DNA from: Ascidia mentula
Taxonomy: Eukaryota; Chordata; Ascidiacea; Phlebobranchia; Ascidiidae
Reading direction: 5' to 3'
NCBI GenBank assembly: GCA_947561715.1
Contig: OX387200.1
Location: 3,288,501-3,352,500 of the forward strand
DNA length: 64,000 nucleotides
Shown: in pieces, positions 50,637 to 61,110 of the stretch
Numbering within the stretch: the first letter of the stretch is position 1
Layout of the letters: the number at the start of each line of letters is the position of its first letter
Position numbers and translations under genes: made by a program
Notes under the pieces: model-generated
Seen by the model: only the letters and a program-made list of their open reading frames with translations
Databases searched by the model: none
What the model was told of the DNA's origin: nothing

Positions 50637-50790
50637 TCACACCGGAATTCGAACCCATGATATCCTGACATGGCTTTTTTTACCACACCGGAATTCGAAC
50701 CCGTGATATCCTGGCCTCGAATCCAGGTCAGGTTTTCTTCTTGGTATATGGGTCGCGCGCTTAACCAATGCTGCCAAATACCCGTCCTAC
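50637..50790 (-). repeat. tRNA-derived SINE-like repeat
   Basis: Read on the minus strand, TGGCAGCATTGGTTAAGCG (A-box-like, near 50758-50776) is followed by GGGTTCGAATTCC (B box) near 50690-50702, then GGTGTGGT and an A-rich end. A second copy of the B-box block, identical but for one base, sits at 50637-50667. The A/B spacing is longer than in a tRNA gene, as in many SINEs. The family is unnamed here; a related B-box fragment is at 58155-58179. Confidence 0.5.
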
Positions 50791-51124
50791 CTTTTTTTTG
50801 AAAGTGAAAAAAGGACGCTAAAGCGTAGCCTACATTGGAAGAAAAGGCTAAGTAAGAAGACAAAACAATGGTTAAACATAATGGCGAGAAATCAGCACAA
50901 AAAGTCAAGCTACGGGAATGCTTCACGTCAAGCAGCGTAGGACCACTTTCTTTTGTAATAATTCTGTTCAGTTATACAGTATTTCTCACTGGTTATGTTT
51001 AATTCAATGGATCTTGTTGTTTGCAACATAATTACAAATTCTGTTGTTGTTGTTGTTGGTTGCCTCTTAGCGTATTTGCATCGATAAATTACAAATCGGG
51101 CACATAGAAGAGGCCAGTTTAAAA

Positions 51125-51180
51125 AATATTTGAACCCAGGATATCCTGGGCACGAATATCGATCAGGTTTTTTATACCTT
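51125..51180 (-). repeat. Related SINE remnant with 16-bp palindrome
   Basis: TTTGAACCCAGGATATCCTGGG and the following CACGAATATCGATCAGG match the B-box half of the 50.7-kb repeat in the same orientation. CCCAGGATATCCTGGG is a perfect palindrome within it. Confidence 0.4.
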
Positions 51181-51319
51181 TTAACATGAAACTGTAGCGC
51201 TGAATGCAACAGCGTCACCGCGCGAACCCCGCTCATGTGCTTGTGCGCCGAGAGAGGACACACTAAGGTGAGTTGTGCGATTAGTGCTTGGTCAGGTCAA
51301 CAACTAGGTTTTTTTACAG

Positions 51320-51818
51320 AAGGTGGCTACCAAACTCGGATGAAATTTACAACTCAAGATTTAGACGGAGATGAGTGAGTAATTATAACATGAAACATTA
51401 GACAAATTGCATGTGTTTCACTACAAAACAAATCAGTGTGTATAGGAAAAGTGTTGTGGGTTTCTCAAAACCAAACAGTTTCTTTTCGTTGATAAAACCG
51501 AACGGCAAACAGTTCCAAAAACAAATCATACATAATAATGTCCTGAACAAAAAGGCGTTCCTTTAAACTTCTAGTTCCAAAAAACACGACGTTGTTCACA
51601 GCCGACTTAAATGTGATCATATATAAAGTATACTTTATAGTTGGTCAAGCGGCAATTGTGCTGTGAGTTATGGTGGAGCATGGTGGCATCACAATTGTGG
51701 AAACGCCTGGTGCAATGGTATATGGTCAAGAACTTCTGATGCTTACTCCATTATGAGTTGGTACGGTTGGAAAAGTTACGGTGGTATCAAAGAGACTCAA
51801 ATGAAAGTAAAATGCTGA
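51320..51818 (+). CDS. Fibrinogen C-terminal domain protein, last two exons only
   Basis: Exon A (51320-51374) encodes GGYQTRMKFTTQDLDGD and joins in phase to exon B (51641-51818), which begins WSSGNCAVSYGGAWWHHNC and ends in a stop after MKVKC. These are the calcium-binding DLDGDDW region and the closing Cys pair of a fibrinogen-related (ficolin/tachylectin-like) domain. In secreted lectins it binds acetylated sugars. The N-terminal half of the domain (GGGWTVIQ-type block) and a signal peptide were not found upstream, so this is either the end of a gene with distant exons or a truncated copy. Both exons are intact, with a good donor and acceptor. Confidence 0.75.
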
Positions 51819-51896
51819 TGGCAGAAATTCAAATTGTATCAAAAAAATACGTCGTTAATTACCTTGATAACAATATTTAAATTAGTTTTTGAAAGG

Positions 51897-51902
51897 AATA
51901 AA
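51897..51902 (+). terminator. Polyadenylation signal candidate for the fibrinogen-domain gene
   Basis: AATAAA, 79 bp past the stop; the surrounding GGAATAAAGATTT is repeated about 24 bp further on. Confidence 0.45.
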
Positions 51903-53311
51903 GATTTTAGTTTTCTAAGGAATAAAGATTTGTATACTGAAAAGCATTTGAATGCACTTCGACATGCAAAACAATATTTTGGCGAAACCGGCATATGATA
52001 ATGCTATTGACAATTAGCAAAACATTCGAAATTTGTGCGTTTTTGGGAATTGTCTTTGCTTTTATTCTTCTGTTGTCATGATTTCCTTTTTCATCATGTC
52101 TTTTTGTGGTGATTATGTCCATTATACCCATTCCAATGTTTATTGCTGATAACCCATAAGCGTAAATAAACACATTAATTAAGCAGACATTCCTGTTGAT
52201 CTAGGGAGATTGTGGGAGTTAAAGTTCAAAATTTCGAGGCAAATCTCACTGCACTGTTACAGTTTCTTGTTCAAATAGAATGATTGCTATGCAGGCGAAA
52301 TAGTTTTTTTCAATATATTTAAAGGTGACTGAATTATTGATGAAGTTTTGAAACGTTAAACCAACTCATCGCCTTTATGTTACACGAAATAAACAAAAGG
52401 GATAACGAGCTGTGGGGTTGCCAACATCTGGACCATACTTTGTGTTGAGAATACATAGAAATAAAAGTACCTGTAGTTTCCAATTTGGCTCAAACGAAAC
52501 CAAATTTAACAGCGAAAAGGTTTAAGTTCAGCAACTAAATTTAACATATATATATTTTACATCAAACTCCGAGAAATACTGTTACATAAAGTATATGAAC
52601 GTACGCCATCAAACCTTTACTTCCCATGTGTCGACCAATGCACCAATTGTTACGCAATAAAGACACTTGAATCGAGTTCCAGAGAGAAAGTACAATAGAA
52701 AGGGTACGGGGACATTCTATAGCTGGCACAAGAGCCCATTGTTTTGGTTAAGTGGATCGTGGCTGAACAAATGTTAAAGCGAGCTACGGTAAATGCCAAT
52801 ACACATTCAGTTTTGTGATATTGTTTAACCAGCGGTCCCATAAGCCGCTTACGGCAGTAATAACATTGCATTGAACGGTATCGCTCTGTAAATAATAACT
52901 GTATAACTTTGGTATTGTCGCTATGAGAAATAGAGGTTTACAACTTTCAGTCTGGTGTGAAATCGGGCTGAGGCTTGCTGCGGTTGAAATAACTTTTGAA
53001 TACGCCATGGCAGATTTTAGTAAAATGTAGAAGTAGGCCTAGTACAGAGTATTTTTCGGTTATTGCATCAGTTAGAACGTATATATGTTCAAATGTTTGC
53101 ACTATAAACATTCTGTATAACTGCAATGAAAACGGTAATTTTTTGTCAAATATTTTTTTCACAAGTTTATACGATCCAAGGCTGATGGCACTTGCAAGAA
53201 AAATGAAACACGATTTGCTGAACTTCATGAAACGTGATATTTATTGAAAACAGGGTTGTTGGGACATAAAAATATTTCTTTTTCCGGATAAATTGTCCCT
53301 CGGTGTCAAGA
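51903..53311. other. 1.4 kb spacer, nothing recognised
   Basis: AT-rich sequence with no coding exon seen; it should contain the promoter and 5' UTR of the gene at 53312. Confidence 0.5.
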
Positions 53312-54283
53312 ATGGACGAAAAGGTAGCGGCGGAACGTCCACAAAAAGGGGTGACGTGGCAGCTTGAGCAGAGATTGAAGATAAAAGCAAGCACAGAAGT
53401 TCGCAATCGTGAGAACCTCTCGCGGCGGGACCAGCCGACTTGGTATAACTGCCGAATGCTCAGAGATTCCGGCGATGCTAACTCGAAAGAACATAAACCC
53501 CACACAAAACCACGCGTAATGTCCGCTCCAGCAAACTCTTGCACGTCATCAAGAAGCATTGTGACGTCACTGTGGAATGGCGGCGATCCGTCGGGAGTAT
53601 TGGATGAGCGCTGGGAGCGCGGTCGGGAGCTTTTGCGGAGGAGGGCCAGATTGCAACTGCGAAAAATACTCCCTACGAAATTCGAGAAGTTCGACGCCAG
53701 CGATTTGACGCGAAACGCCGAAAAGCTCAAGATAAAAAAATCGAGGTGCACTTCTGCCCCACTGATTTCAACCAGTTACTCTGGTAACGCAACAATTGCC
53801 GTAGCGCCAAAAAGCGGGGATCCCTACTTTATAAATGGAGTTACGTCATCGGCGTACAGGCGGCCCAGTGTCCAATTAAACCGCAGGGAGAGCGATGAAA
53901 TATCGACGGTGGAAAGCATTTCGTCACGTCGTCGCTACAGCGAACCAGTCGTACGTTTCGCCATGGACGAGAGATCTCTGAGCATTCGGCGGCGATCCGA
54001 CGCCCAGTTTTCGGCTGTCAGTTTTCCTAGAGCTGCGTCTACGTCAGCCCCAGCGACCCTTGCATCAAACGATGTGACAGTGAAATCCAAAGCGACAAAG
54101 GAGCGCCCTCCTTACCTTGAACACGACTGGAGGTCGGAGATTCTCTCGCGCTACGCCACCGAACAGCCCTGGGTGCCACGGATCAAGACCACCCGGTACT
54201 TTCCCAAGTTCGCGAACCTTCAGGATGTTAATTGCAGAAATCCTTACCTTATTCCCAACGGTCTACTGTACAACGCAACGTAG
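53312..54283 (+). CDS. Intronless 323-aa basic protein of unknown function
   Basis: A single open frame from ATG 53312 (MDEKVAAERPQKGVTWQLEQ) to stop 54281-54283. It is rich in Arg and Ser, with repeated SAP cores (MSAPANSC, CTSAPLIS, STSAPATL), several RRXS-type kinase-like sites (RRRYSEP, IRRRSDA) and a helical Arg-rich stretch (about 101-118). The C-terminal block HDWRSEILSRYATEQPWVP then TTRYFPKF looks like the most conserved part. No domain was recognised; mostly disordered by composition. Its length and clean frame, much longer than chance frames here, support a real gene. A frame of 194 codons on the opposite strand is its shadow. Confidence 0.75.
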   Translation: MDEKVAAERPQKGVTWQLEQRLKIKASTEVRNRENLSRRDQPTWYNCRMLRDSGDANSKEHKPHTKPRVMSAPANSCTSSRSIVTSLWNGGDPSGVLDERWERGRELLRRRARLQLRKILPTKFEKFDASDLTRNAEKLKIKKSRCTSAPLISTSYSGNATIAVAPKSGDPYFINGVTSSAYRRPSVQLNRRESDEISTVESISSRRRYSEPVVRFAMDERSLSIRRRSDAQFSAVSFPRAASTSAPATLASNDVTVKSKATKERPPYLEHDWRSEILSRYATEQPWVPRIKTTRYFPKFANLQDVNCRNPYLIPNGLLYNAT

Positions 54284-54664
54284 CAAACTTCCTTTTTTTA
54301 AATGATTTTTGTTGTCATTGACGCTAAAAATATAGCTTGAGAACGCGAATAGGCTTCTGCATAGCTTACAGTTCTTCTTTGGTTTTAGGCTACCATATAG
54401 ACACTAAGACACAGGTCCGGTCCTAATTAGAAACAAATATGGGGCACTTCACCGAACAAACTATTGCTGTAATCTAAATTAAGATGTAGGACGGTTGTTG
54501 GTCTACAGGATAAACTGAGGAGCCCCGTTTTAGGCACGAGGGCCGATTTGTTCCAATTGGTTAAATGCATAGGACTAGCCATCATGCATATTGCTCCTTT
54601 AACAGTGTTGTTATGTTGCCAAGTGTACACTCTCCGAAAGCAAGCATTTTACTGTTTAAAATTG

Positions 54665-54670
54665 AATAAA
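54665..54670 (+). terminator. Polyadenylation signal candidate for the 53312 gene
   Basis: AATAAA 382 bp past the stop; another lies at about 54684. It precedes the convergent EIF3M 3' end. Confidence 0.4.
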
Positions 54671-54777
54671 GGTATTACAAATGAATAAAATATTGAAGGG
54701 AAATTGTCTCCTATGAACGAACTCGTTTTCTAGACCTATTTACCAAGGTGGTTTCAGTCTATCCAACCAGGTCTGTT

Positions 54778-54783
54778 TTTATT
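54778..54783 (-). terminator. Polyadenylation signal candidate for EIF3M
   Basis: AATAAA on the minus strand, about 123 bp downstream of the EIF3M stop. Confidence 0.45.
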
Positions 54784-54905
54784 TTCTACCGGCGAACTTT
54801 ACGTTCCAATACAAAACATACTGGACCACTGCTTCGCCAATGCAAAAAAAACGCCATCCACCTTCACACAAATTCAACAAGGATAAAAAATATATGTGCC
54901 AGACA

Positions 54906-57792
54906 TCAAGCGTTCATGGCAACTGTTGAAAGCTTGTCGTTGACTCGCTTCAAGTTATCTTTCCATTGAAGAAGTCTTGTTGCGAGGATTTGCCACTGCG
55001 GGCGGCCAAAAGTGCGTTGACATGCTTGACTGCAAAAAAACATGGAATAAGAACAATGATAACGTACAGTTTGCAATTTGATCTGCAGGCTTGTTACGTA
55101 AGTGATCGCATGGTTTTCTGGCAAAGGAAATAGATCACATCTTCTACATGCCAGAACCCCTTTTCCCATTGCATGAATATTTAACAGTTACTGTGTGAGG
55201 TTAATTATAGCAGCATTGTGAAATACACAAAACAGATTTGAAAAATATTGTAGTTTCATATATTACCACCAACCACAGTTTTTTACTAATTGTTGCTGGA
55301 TTTATACAAAAAGCGGTTATTTGAAAAGTTTATTGTTACACTCATTTTTATCCTTGCTTACCTGACAAGAATTTTTCTGTTCACATGATCAATTCTGGCA
55401 CGTATTAGCTTGCTTTGAATTGCTGGAAAAACAACAAAGTGAATAAAACTATACCCTCAGTTAAGTAGATGTAATGGACAGAAAGACATTGGCCACAAAC
55501 AATAACTTCCACCATCAATGCTATTTCAACAAAAATACAGAAAATCCCCATCTTTCCCCCAAAATAAAACACTAAGCAAATAGGCTCAAGCAAAGAATTC
55601 ACCATCAATTATGAACTCTTCAACTTCATTTTCAGATAAATCGAGTTTTTGAACAATCTCATCAAAACTGATTTCACGAGAAGCTCCAACAATATCAACC
55701 AAAGTCAAAAGTTGCATCTTGCGGAGATTGCTCTCATGGGACAAATCTAAAAGAAAAAAAGTTGGTTTCATATATATTCTGGCAATAATTATTGGATGTC
55801 TTACTGTGGTTTTGAAAGATGGCTGGGTTTGAATCATGAAACTCTTTGTAGTCCTTTAGGTTTCCACTGACAAAAATGTTTAAAAGCTGCAAATTCAACA
55901 ATGGTCATTTTAAATAACATGCACAAAGTATAATAATTAAAACAGAGATTTTTAAATCAAATTTAACAATTGACAGTAAAATATGCAAACACCAGGCATG
56001 TTTAACACACAAAAACGGTTTGACTAACATCATATGTAAGTTCCCCCTCCAGAAACTTGACTGGCTTTAGAGTAAGAAGCTGGTCAAACAAATAAGTGTT
56101 TGGATCGGATATGGCTCGAGTGATGCATCTGTAGCAAGAAACTAATCAGTACAGTTCGCTTCCAATAAGATTGAAATGGAGAATACACAAAATATTGTTC
56201 CATACAAAAGAAAAAATAATACTTAAGTTGTATATGAGTTTAGAAAGTTAGATGCTGTCAAAGACACTACTTTTTTCGTTCTTTGATTAGAATTCATATG
56301 CTGTTATGTCCGGCAGCATTTAAAAATTTTTTTTTTATTCGTTGAAGACACAGACCACATTCCTAAATTGTTTATACTTAATAAGCTATAAGAAACAGTA
56401 CCAAATCTGTAAGTTTTATGCAATGATAGGTCAAGTAAAAACAAATCAGATGATGTTATTCACACTTTCTGTTATTTGGGTAGAATTCACATGGTTTTTG
56501 TATGTCCAACAGCATGATTTAAATTTTTTTGACAAGTTTTAAACAGAGATGACATACAAAGTAATCAACCAGTTTTGTGCCACATTTGTTTAAATAAGGG
56601 GTTGTTTAAACACACAACCTACTCTACCTTATTGCATCATCCCGTGCTTGTGCAGCATTATCATCAGTAAACCCTTCAAGCAGTCGTATCATGATTTCGG
56701 CAGCTTCATCAGACTTGCCACACTTGAGGTTAGTATCATACAACAACCTGTACACATTCTGACGTCCTTCTTCTCCCACTTTCCAGTACTCCAACCACAA
56801 ATCCACCTGAACATTAATTTTTGGGTAAACTCTTATCTAGTTATGGGTCTATGTGCTTTCATATATATTGAGTTTGGCTCTGAATTAAGAGCACTTACAT
56901 ACTGTAAAAGAGTTATGCCATACTAAACAACAAAAATTTAAATAAATAATCCATCCAATACATATTAATTGATACTTTAAACTAACTTCTTTAAGGTCTG
57001 TTGGCAAAAGATGCATTTTGCCCAAAAGTCCTGCCATTTTAATCCATGTGCAGTATACTTTATACAGGAACGGTGTTTTGATCTGGTATCCATGGAACAG
57101 ATTGTGTAAACTGAAAAAAAACGTAAAAGTATTGCATTCTGACAGACAATTCAACAAACATTCGGTTGACTAATATATTTTCCATGTGTTTTTTTGTACA
57201 CCATTTGCACTTCCAAGTGATTAAGTGTCAAAACCAATAGCAGGCCAATATGCTGTAATATTAAACGAATCACAACATACAGTTTCATGCTCAGCAAGTA
57301 TTTTCCTCCTTCTGAGCCTCCAGCAAGAAGTTGATCACACAACAAATCCACTAGCTCCTTGCCCTCTGTCAAAGGAATGATGAACAGAAGGGACAGAATG
57401 CTGTTGACAATCCCCTCAATATCTGCGCACGTTAACACAGAATTAAATGACTGATCAGGGTGAACGAATTGCTGTTAGCATTATGATTAGTATATTTAAG
57501 GGACAATTTAAGGGACAATTCTACCTTTTGGGTCAGTATTATTCCAAATTTTTGAAGTTGCATTTATGATCGTCTTTACAGCTTCAAACAAATCATCGGC
57601 TGGTGTGTCTTTTAACGCAATATCACGACTTTTGAAATATTGCCGGAGTTCGTCGACCTGAACAATTACAATTAACAACCCGAGTCACGCGGCAGGTCTT
57701 CATTATTGCACATAAATTTTATTATTTTATTATATTAATATTAAATTTACCTGGTCTGCTTCGGACAGGTCGATAAAGGCTGGAACATTCAT
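54906..57792 (-). CDS. EIF3M: Eukaryotic translation initiation factor 3 subunit M
   Basis: Ten exons on the minus strand, all in phase: 57751-57792, 57525-57657, 57281-57422, 56987-57110, 56628-56806, 56029-56128, 55805-55886, 55603-55746, 55362-55422, 54906-55029; 376 aa (human 374). It opens [14 protein letters not shown]. Family blocks are [61 protein letters not shown] and the C-terminal [20 protein letters not shown]. The second half is the PCI domain used to build the eIF3 core that recruits the 40S subunit to mRNA. Tail-to-tail with the 53312 gene, head-to-head with the first DHRS11-like gene (0.9 kb apart). Confidence 0.96.
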
Positions 57793-58046
57793 GTTTTTAA
57801 TCTCTAAAGTACAACAATCTACAGCATAAAAAAGACAATGGGACAAAACTACACACATGTAACTGTACAAGTTTAACGGTGCCTGTAGCAGAACTGCTGG
57901 GATGATTACGAAAAATATAATAAAATTTAAAAGTTTGAAGAAAATTTAAACAGAGGTAGTGGGTTTTAGGGCTACGCTTTCCTAATTATATTGATAAATA
58001 TTTCAAAATTGCAAATGCACCAATGCACATTGAACTTTTGCATCAA

Positions 58047-58077
58047 ATCATAGTATACTCTAAGAGTATACTATGAT
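58047..58077. repeat. 31-bp palindrome (15-bp arms, 1-base centre)
   Basis: ATCATAGTATACTCT (58047-58061) is exactly inverted at 58063-58077 around a single A. It would extrude as a cruciform or form a tight hairpin if transcribed. Confidence 0.75.
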
Positions 58078-58154
58078 CAAATTAACAATATGGTTTTTAG
58101 CATCATGAAGCGCGGGTTCTGAACACAGCATAAATATTTAAAACATGTTTGTTC

Positions 58155-58179
58155 CACACCGGGATTCTAACCCAGTGAT
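58155..58179 (-). repeat. SINE B-box remnant
   Basis: CACACCGGGATTCTAACCC then AGTGAT closely matches the CACACCGGAATTCGAACCC block of the 50.7-kb SINE-like repeat, same orientation; only this end survives. Confidence 0.35.
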
Positions 58180-58685
58180 TTTAAAGTAGAATTAAAATTA
58201 TGAGTGTGTTTAAATCTGTTATTTTTTTAAAATAATTTCTAACTATATTGTACTGAACCTTGTTTGTAAACCTTTAAAGTAAAGCTTACAAGCGTTTTTT
58301 AAGCTTTACTTTCCAAACCTATGTTCACCTATACGTAGCCTATATACAGCTGAATGTTTATTAATTACTAGTTTGGGTTAAAGGTAGTGATGATAACTGT
58401 GCTTCTGCAACGTTAAGTAATTTGCAACTTAATCAAGTTTTTATTATGCATATGATTTGCACAACTAAGGAGCACAAGTTTTGTGCAAATGTTTCTTGAA
58501 TTGTAAGGTATACGTTGCATACATCTGTTCACTCTACTTTTAAAAAGTACTCTACCTTCTTTTGAGTAAGATAAACTATGTTGAAATCACTGTATGTAGC
58601 CTACTATATAATTACATTTTAGCCTTATATCTTGTGTCTCAGGCAATTCATTGTGTGAGCTTTAAGTTTGCTAAAAACTGTAAGT

Positions 58686-59980
58686 ATGGAAAGGTGGAAT
58701 GGGAGGATTGCATTGGTTACTGGTGGCTCAGTTGGTATTGGAAAGGCTATTGTTGAAAAATTGGTTGAACATGGAATGAAGGTAGTTGCTTGTGCAAGAA
58801 ATATGGATCAACTACAAGAAGTGGCTGCAGAATTCAATAAAAAAGGTCCAGGGGAAATGATTCCATACAAGTGCGATGCCTCCAAAGAGGCAGAAATATT
58901 GGAAATGTTTGGATTCATTAAGGAGAAATTTGGAGCACTTCATGCGTGTGTTAACAATGCTGGAATGTCATTCGAAACTTCTTTGTTGAATGGAAAAACA
59001 GAGGTACATTGTCTAAGAGAATTGTGTCTCAATTGACTTGAATGTTCGTAGTCTTTTTCGGAACAACCAAACCATTACCAATATGATACATTAAACTAGA
59101 AACCTAAAATTTTTGCACAAGTTTGAATGTTTAACAATGACCACGGATAAAAATCATTGTTATAATAGATTTGTATAATACATATAATTTTTATAAAACA
59201 TAACAATATCTATGTCCATAGATTACAACCAGTACTTTCACACAAAATGTTTCAATAGGATTGGAAGTACATGTTCGACCTCAATGTGATTGGGGTGTGC
59301 ATTTGTATGAGAGAGGCTGTGAAGCTGATGAAAGAAAGTGGCGTAGATGATGGGCATATTATAAACCTGAGCAGCCTTGCTGGTCGCAAAGTGAGCAACA
59401 AACCACTTTACTCGGGCACCAAGTTTGCATTGAATGCACTTACTGAAGGCCTGAGAATGGAACTAAGGGCTGAGAAGTCACACATTCGAGCGACAACCAT
59501 ATCCCCCGGATTTGTAATTACTGATTTTCTGTACAGGTGAACTCCTTGTTATTAGTTGGACTAATGGTGCTTATAAGCATATTATAATGTGTTGATTTAA
59601 TAAAAACTAAACAACTTGTTTAACTTGACATGTTGAAAGCAAACAACAGAATCAATGTAGTTGGTGTGCATGATTAAGAAACTATTTCTGCAAATACCAA
59701 TGATAAAAGTTAATCATGCAACGAGGGATGAAAATGCAGACAATGTCACATTTTTATTTTAGTTATTATACATACCTGAAAGTTAAATACCAGAAAACAT
59801 CAACTACACACTTGTCTTAACAGAATGTACGAAAAAAGGGAAGTGGCTGACAAGTTGTATGCAAGTATGGAGTGTTTGGAATCATCAGATATAGCTGATG
59901 CAGTTGTGTATGCCCTTGGTTCCCCTGCACGTGTGGAAGTAAATGATATTTTGATCAGACCAACAGAACAGGCTTTATAA
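58686..59980 (+). CDS. DHRS11-like short-chain dehydrogenase/reductase, copy A
   Basis: Three exons in phase: 58686-59003, 59259-59536, 59824-59980; 250 aa. It starts MERWNGRIALVTGGSVGIGK (Rossmann TGGSVGIG, residues about 12-19), with the CARN cofactor-specifying stretch, NNAG near residue 92, the catalytic Ser in NLSSLAG, YSGTK (active-site Tyr-Lys) and the SDR SPG motif. The end RVEVNDILIRPTEQAL matches human DHRS11 (...RPTEQV). DHRS11 is a cytosolic NADP(H)-dependent 3(17)-beta-hydroxysteroid/carbonyl reductase; the substrate here is unknown. The gene has a tandem paralogue 1.1 kb downstream with the same intron positions and phases (0 and 2). Confidence 0.93.
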
Positions 59981-61110
59981 CCACACCAATTGAAGCATTC
60001 CGTCTTTTGTCTAGATAACAATAAATGTTTTTTTCTGTGCCTGATCCTTTGTCACACAGTGATTGTTGATGTACAATATTTTCTTAAAATTTGATGAATT
60101 GTTGAAGTGCACTTAAAACCTGGGAACAAATGAAAATGTATTCATGTTTGTCCAATTTTGAAAAATTCAAGCTCATTTTACCTCAATAAAAACATTGTGT
60201 ATTGTGCTGAAATGTTTTGGGCATGACATGAAAAAAAAATACAGTTTAACATCACATATATCACTAACATCTACCTAACTCGCAAAAAAACATGTTTGGG
60301 TGTTATGGTACTGTACTTGTTTATGATAAAGTCCAATTTATACGTACTGTGCAGGCAGAAGGTTGAGATTAAGTTTTTTTATCTATGTTACATCAACTAT
60401 GTGTTATATTTCTTTTGTCGGAAAAATTGACTGTGTGGCGGACATTTTTTTTCATTGGGTGTGTAGCATAAAAATTTGTTGTTTGAGTGTGGTTTAACTA
60501 TATTTAAAGTTCCAAATATGCACATTTTAAGTATTGCAACATTAGTTTCCTGTTTTTTGATGGTTTTTAGCATTGTGAAAGATCTATGCTTGTCTGGGAA
60601 TTAATAAAAAGTGGTGTGATGTTAGAAGTAAAGATGTTGTGTGTTTAAATTTAAGTGCATATTGTGTGACCTTGGAATTATGTACCAACTGCAAAAAATT
60701 CTTGCAGAGTTCAATGGAATCGATGACTTTAAACAAGTCACTAAATGACTATTAAATAATTGTTTGGGTTTTATCAATTGTTTTAGAAAACTTTCATTTA
60801 AAACATAGAAAATGGCATAATATACTTTAATACTGTGCTTTACAGAAATAGGAACAATGCTTGAATTCAAAGGAAATGGTATACGAACAATACAAAGTTA
60901 ATTGATACATAAAGTGTCATTATGTATCACAAAATTAATGTTTACTTATTTCAAACATTTCACTTCAACTTACACATCAGACCATGTGTGCAAATATTTG
61001 CATGTGCTTCATGGATGGCTGTTCATGTGTGCAATTGGGTACTGTTTCATTTGCAAAAGCATTTCCTGTGTTATAGCAAACTCTGTATTTTAGGGTAGTA
61101 CTACACAAAA
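59981..61110. other. Spacer between the tandem SDR genes
   Basis: AT-rich 1.1 kb with no exon; contains the 3' end of copy A (AATAAA at 60020) and, presumably, the promoter of copy B. Confidence 0.5.
60020..60025 (+). terminator. Polyadenylation signal for DHRS11-like A
   Basis: AATAAA 40 bp past the stop codon. Confidence 0.6.

Larger units (their letters stand above)
45940..51319. other. 5.4-kb intergenic region with repeats
   Basis: Holds the tetraspanin 5' region at its left end. Nothing coding was recognised; the longest frame (about 119 codons at 49056) has no signature. Visible items are an NRF1-like site at 46807-46816, dispersed repeat copies at 49550 and 50176, and tRNA-like SINE pieces at 50637-50790 and 51125-51180. 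Confidence 0.5.
57793..58685. promoter_or_regulatory. Head-to-head interval EIF3M / DHRS11-like A
   Basis: AT-rich 0.9 kb with no exon. Contains a 31-bp near-continuous palindrome at 58047-58077 and a SINE B-box remnant at 58155-58179. Promoters of both genes must lie here, but no core element was identified. Confidence 0.4.

Noticed and set aside
50477..50926. 149-codon minus-strand frame
   Set aside because: Runs through the tRNA-like SINE repeat, so it is repeat-derived rather than a gene.
53167..53751. 194-codon minus-strand frame
   Set aside because: Antisense to the 53312 gene; no recognisable protein features.
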